This document shows, in pieces, positions 60,607-64,000 of a stretch of 64,000 bases of DNA. The stretch is from Cryptomeria japonica (lineage: Eukaryota > Streptophyta > Pinopsida > Cupressales > Cupressaceae). The position numbers and the translations under genes were made by a program. The stretch spans positions 395,954,439 through 396,018,438 of the forward strand of contig NC_081406.1 in assembly GCF_030272615.1 (NCBI RefSeq), read 5' to 3'. Under the pieces are notes generated by a model, which made no database searches, was not told the DNA's origin, and saw nothing but the letters and a program-made list of their open reading frames with translations. Within the stretch, counting starts at the first letter, position 1. Every line of letters begins with the position of its first letter.

Positions 60607-60831
60607 ATTCGGTAATCACATTTTTGTATGTAAAGAATTTCATTTCTTATTCTTTTTGCCCTAGTCTTTGGCATTGCTGTCAAAGCGGGAGAGGTGGATG
60701 TGAAAAATGTCTAGGGACATAAGAAGTAATGTATAGCTCAGGGGGAGTAGTCTTCTGAGATCAGTTTCTGGATGGGAACTGATATAGCACTTCAGCAATT
60801 CATTTTTCACACGAGTGTTGCCATCAATGCC

Positions 60832-60843
60832 AAAGGGGGAGAT
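60832..60843 (+). promoter_or_regulatory. Polypurine tract of gag-only element
   Basis: AAAGGGGGAGAT directly before the right LTR. Confidence 0.85.
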
Positions 60844-61729
60844 TGTTGGAAATTGACACTCATCCGGGTTATAAGTGTTTTCATTGTTGGAAACTCACTT
60901 CATGGGAGATTTGACAATCAAGGTAATTGGCATTCACTTCACTGACATTCAGGGAACCGACAAACTTGGAACCGATATTCTAAGGCCGACATAGGAGATC
61001 GATCCGATAAGCATGGAAGAAGCAATGGTCATATTGTTTTATGTTTATATTTTATCTGGGTCGACATGTGTCTTATCTTTTTTGATATGTTTGTCAGCCG
61101 ACATAAGACATTTGTGTTTATTCATGTGAATGGGTATATAAGTCAGTCCGGGTTAGGTCATTATACAATGATGTGGATATATGGGAGATAAGTGATGTGA
61201 AATGTTTTGTGATGTTATCTTGATCGATAGAATGTGATTGTAAAGATCTGCAATCGATCTTGATTATTGGTCTAGAGGATTGGGAAGCGATCTAAGAAAC
61301 TGGTAAGGGAGGTTACAGTTTAACCAGTACAGACAATGCTTTAACCGAAACTCATCCAGCATAGCAGATGCACATTCTGAGTTTAGTTTTTGTTTGTAAT
61401 TCAGTATTTGGATGTGTAGTTAGTGAGGCTCCTTTTGTGATGAGCAGTGTGCCTTCCTGCATGTGTAGGCCCCTCTTGTAATATTTATTCATTTGGCCAG
61501 TGGATAGATATTGTGGGTCACCAATCCCACTATGGTTTTTCCTCTTTGAGGTTTTCCACGTATAAATATTTGTGTTATGGTGTTGTATCATGTGGTTGCA
61601 TTGATATTACTTGTTGTTACTTTCTTTTATGCATACCGGTTAATAAGTGGATTTGTTAATAAGGTTAAAATTACTCTATCCGGTAGAACACTTATTCACC
61701 CCCCCTCTCAGTGTTCTTGGATTCCAACA
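60844..61729 (+). repeat. Right LTR of gag-only element (886 bp)
   Basis: TGTTGGAAATTGACACTC to GGATTCCAACA. Followed by the target duplication AAGAA (61730-61734). The word GGTTTTTCCTCTTTGAGG near 61533 is the conserved U5-side block that also appears near 48544 in the left copy. Confidence 0.95.
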
Positions 61730-61734
61730 AAGAA

Positions 61735-61944
61735 ATGATATCAAACAGAATATATAGTAAATGAGGTGAGACTAGCTACCATAAATGCAATAAATTTAAT
61801 GAGTGAAGAAGAAAGAGAAATAGAAGAACACAAAAAAAAAGAAATATAGGAAGCTGGAGGACAAAATTTTGAGGGCTCTTGTGAGAATCGCTAAGAGAAA
61901 AAAATGGATATAGCTCAAGCTTTTCTAGAACATTAAATCTAGAT
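61735..61944 (+). other. Host gypsy sequence right of the nest
   Basis: Purine-rich, stop-riddled; probably leader or early gag of the gypsy element that received the insertion. Confidence 0.35.
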
Positions 61945-62400
61945 GAGTTGATTTATTGGGTAGGGGAGATATAAAAATACTTTGAAATGGAGGAAATCAA
62001 AGATTTATAGAGGGTAAAGATATCACAAACAAAATTGAAGGGGCATGCCACATTATGGTGGCTTGAGTTGTAGAATGAACAAGTAATGAATTAAGATGCT
62101 AGGATAAGAAGATGGAATCAAATGGTGACCAGATTGAAGATACAATTCATTCCTAGAGACTATGAAATAGAGTTATACAAGAAGCTACAAAGTCTAAACT
62201 AGAAAGAAATGAGTGTAAAATATTATATAGAAGAGTTTTAAAAGTTGTCCATTTGATTGGGTATGCATGAAATTGAAAGGGAAAAGGTAGCTAGGTATGT
62301 GAATATCTTGCAATTCAATATTCAATATGAAATGAGTATGTTTCCTGCTAACATTTTGGAAGAAGCATATCAATATGCATTGAGGGCTAAAGAAAAATAG
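61945..62400 (+). pseudogene. Ty3/gypsy gag relic
   Basis: Reads the retrotransposon Gag pattern with many stops in one main frame: LKGHATLWWLEL, then RIRRWNQMVTRLKIQFIPRD, YEIELYKKLQSLN, EMSVKYYIEEF and EKVARYVNILQFNIQYEMSM, followed by EEAYQYALRAKEK. At least seven nonsense codons. This is the same general Gag family as many plant gypsy elements and differs from the gag at 5.9 kb. It is the best evidence that the nest at 47844-61729 sits inside an older gypsy element. Confidence 0.75.
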
Positions 62401-64000
62401 CTAGTCTCCACTATATCCACAAGGTTGGCGCAATATGTCATGCCCTCAGCCCAGTCGGAGTGCCCAATGGGGTAACCAAATGTCCTAAGTGAACTGAAAA
62501 GATAACAATGTTGGAAATAAATCTTACACAATAATGGTTGCAAACTGATTGCTTATCTAATACAACAGTGGTTGTAGGATAACTATTATAAAACTAATTA
62601 AATTAGATATGCTAAAACAAAATCTATTCTAAACAACTCACTATTAATAGTAAATAATAATGAATAATAATTTAAACTACTACAAATCTAAACTACTATG
62701 GGGTCAATTTATCAAGTGGCCCTTGCTTGAGTGGCTTCAATATTAGTTATTAGAATTCAATATTCAACATAGAAGCTTCATTGTCATAACTTATCTTCTT
62801 ATTGCAAATCAAAGTGAATACATAGACTTACGTCAGACTTCTTGATTGAACAAAGACACTATTAACAAAGCTTCAAGCACAAACTGGTCATTCTCTCCTT
62901 TCTGAACTCAACATGATCTCAAATTATACATGAGGCTAAGAGTTGGATTAATTACAGACCTAAAACAAATTAAAACACATTTCCATTTTCCCATGATAAT
63001 GAGAATATGATTTATTACTCAACAAACTAATAGTAAATACTAAACTAACAAGAGTTGATGGTCTCACAATCCAAATCAAACTTTTACAACATCATAAACC
63101 ATTACAACTGAAAACATGTACAAACATTGTAGAATAATTTATGGATCATGATTTGTTTTTTTTTGGTTGGCAATATTGAGGATTTTATTAATATAATAGA
63201 GTATTGCATATTTCATATCTTCATCAACTTTCCATGAAAATGCCAAAAATGAAACACGGTATCAATCTAAAGCCATCAAGGTGTGCCACTAAAACCTTAA
63301 CTCATCAACCCAAAAAAACCGCCCGATTCAACCCTGATATTCTATACGACTTAATACATATATCATACTATCAAAAAATATAAATTTTTTGACATCAATT
63401 ATAGGAAACACATCTATTTCTTCCTCACAAATTTGAGTGGCCCATTCACTGATTGGTCTTTGAGATCAAAGCCTATCTCCAGGTCCTCCGTAGTCCCTAC
63501 CTTCTTCTTTCTCTTCAAGTGCTCACATTATTTCTTGCACAAAAAGAGCTTCAACAAGTTTCACCCAATGTATTACTCAGACCTAAGCTCATTCTTGTCC
63601 ATCCCCTTTGTCCAATGTATAAATGGTATCGTTGTGGCACCTCCTCCTCTAAATATTTCACTGCCTTCGCAGAAGAAAACCTGCATTCGAGACTATAGGA
63701 CCAAGCACTGACTGCAAATTGAAAATACATTCACTGTCCACACACCCCTTGACCACCCACTCCACTTCTTCCTTCTTGCTAACCTCTTATCCCCACACCA
63801 TGACCATTGATACTATACTAAATTTTGTCTAGTATCTATGTTATAGTCGCCAAAAGTTCATCACCAATGAGAATTTCCATTATTTGGATGAAAATATCCT
63901 CATCAAATTTTAAGAGATATTCCAATCTCTTTTCTAAAATTCATTCCAAAAATACTAACTCCTACCTCAGAGTAATAAGACAGGAGGTGGCCTCCATGTT
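62401..64000. other. Unresolved, probable LTR sequence
   Basis: TGTCATGCCCTCAGCCC at about 62438 follows the gag relic and could be an LTR start, but no partner copy is in the window. From 63430 the sequence becomes pyrimidine-rich. Overlapping frames at 63433-63711 and 63453-63698 have no recognised domain. Confidence 0.3.

Larger units (their letters stand above)
47844..61729 (+). mobile_element. Gag-only LTR retrotransposon (non-autonomous) with split 5' LTR
   Basis: The right LTR (60844-61729) and the two pieces of the left LTR (47844-48599 and 56648-56794) match. The 5-bp target duplication AAGAA flanks the whole (47839-47843 and 61730-61734). The primer-binding site TGGTATCAGAGCC is at 56797-56809 and a polypurine tract AAAGGGGGAGAT ends at 60843. 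The internal part codes for a coiled-coil/zinc-knuckle Gag and a large extra ORF, but no protease, integrase or RT. After removing the LINE the element is about 5.8 kb. It would depend on enzymes of an autonomous relative, probably copia type judging by the primer site and LTR style. Confidence 0.92.

Overview
The window looks like nuclear DNA of a seed plant with a large, repeat-rich genome. A gymnosperm (conifer type) is the best guess: it is AT-rich, has very long introns, and is packed with old nested retrotransposons full of stop codons, including a Tat-type Ty3/gypsy element, a Ty1/copia element, a plant L1 LINE, a SINE and miniature LTR elements. There is no bacterial or organellar gene content. 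The organism call is inference.

Region 1 to 23.9 kb. I can assemble one probable host gene on the + strand from three exons (3766-3907, 23371-23541, 23714-23899, stop at 23897-23899). It resembles the C-terminal part of a plant bromodomain-family nuclear protein; its upstream exons lie outside the window or were missed. The first of these introns would be about 19.5 kb. It holds a gypsy gag relic between direct repeats (4974-6756), a solo LTR with perfect 5-bp target duplications (7690-8889), several tandem duplications, a tRNA-type SINE with a 16-bp target duplication (11454-11741) and a nearly complete Ty1/copia element with both LTRs and a 5-bp target duplication (14376-20568).

Region 24 to 47.8 kb. 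Gene-poor retroelement wreckage. A gag-protease-only gypsy element with long LTRs (about 26.7-32.45 kb) abuts the pol region of a Tat-type gypsy element (32.45-37.6 kb). That pol reads reverse transcriptase, RNase H, a second RNase H and integrase. It was itself interrupted by a 1,044-bp LTR-like insertion (35077-36120) and by a 334-bp miniature LTR element whose 135-bp LTRs carry tRNA-like A and B boxes (36349-36682). Between pol and the putative 3' LTR (from 43284) lies an antisense, intron-containing plant-mobile-domain (MAIN-like) gene relic, 42904 down to 40398.

Region 47.8 to 64 kb. A clean nest. A non-autonomous LTR element (47844-61729, target duplication AAGAA) has a coiled-coil/zinc-knuckle Gag plus a large extra ORF but no polymerase. 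Its 5' LTR is split by an 8-kb L1-type LINE on the minus strand (48600-56647). Besides ORF1 and ORF2 (endonuclease, RT, zinc finger, RNase H), the LINE carries a third ORF downstream of RNase H. That third ORF and the LTR element's extra ORF share the same layout, a globular N-terminal module followed by a coiled coil, so two unrelated transposon classes seem to carry the same kind of passenger protein. The outer host of this nest is a decayed gypsy element (gag relic at 61.9-62.4 kb).

The most interesting material is therefore the cargo ORFs of three different transposons (LINE ORF3, the gag-only element's ORF, antisense PMD in Tat) and the pol III-promoter-bearing miniature LTR element. Every transposon gene read here has nonsense codons or frameshifts, so none is likely to be active in this copy.
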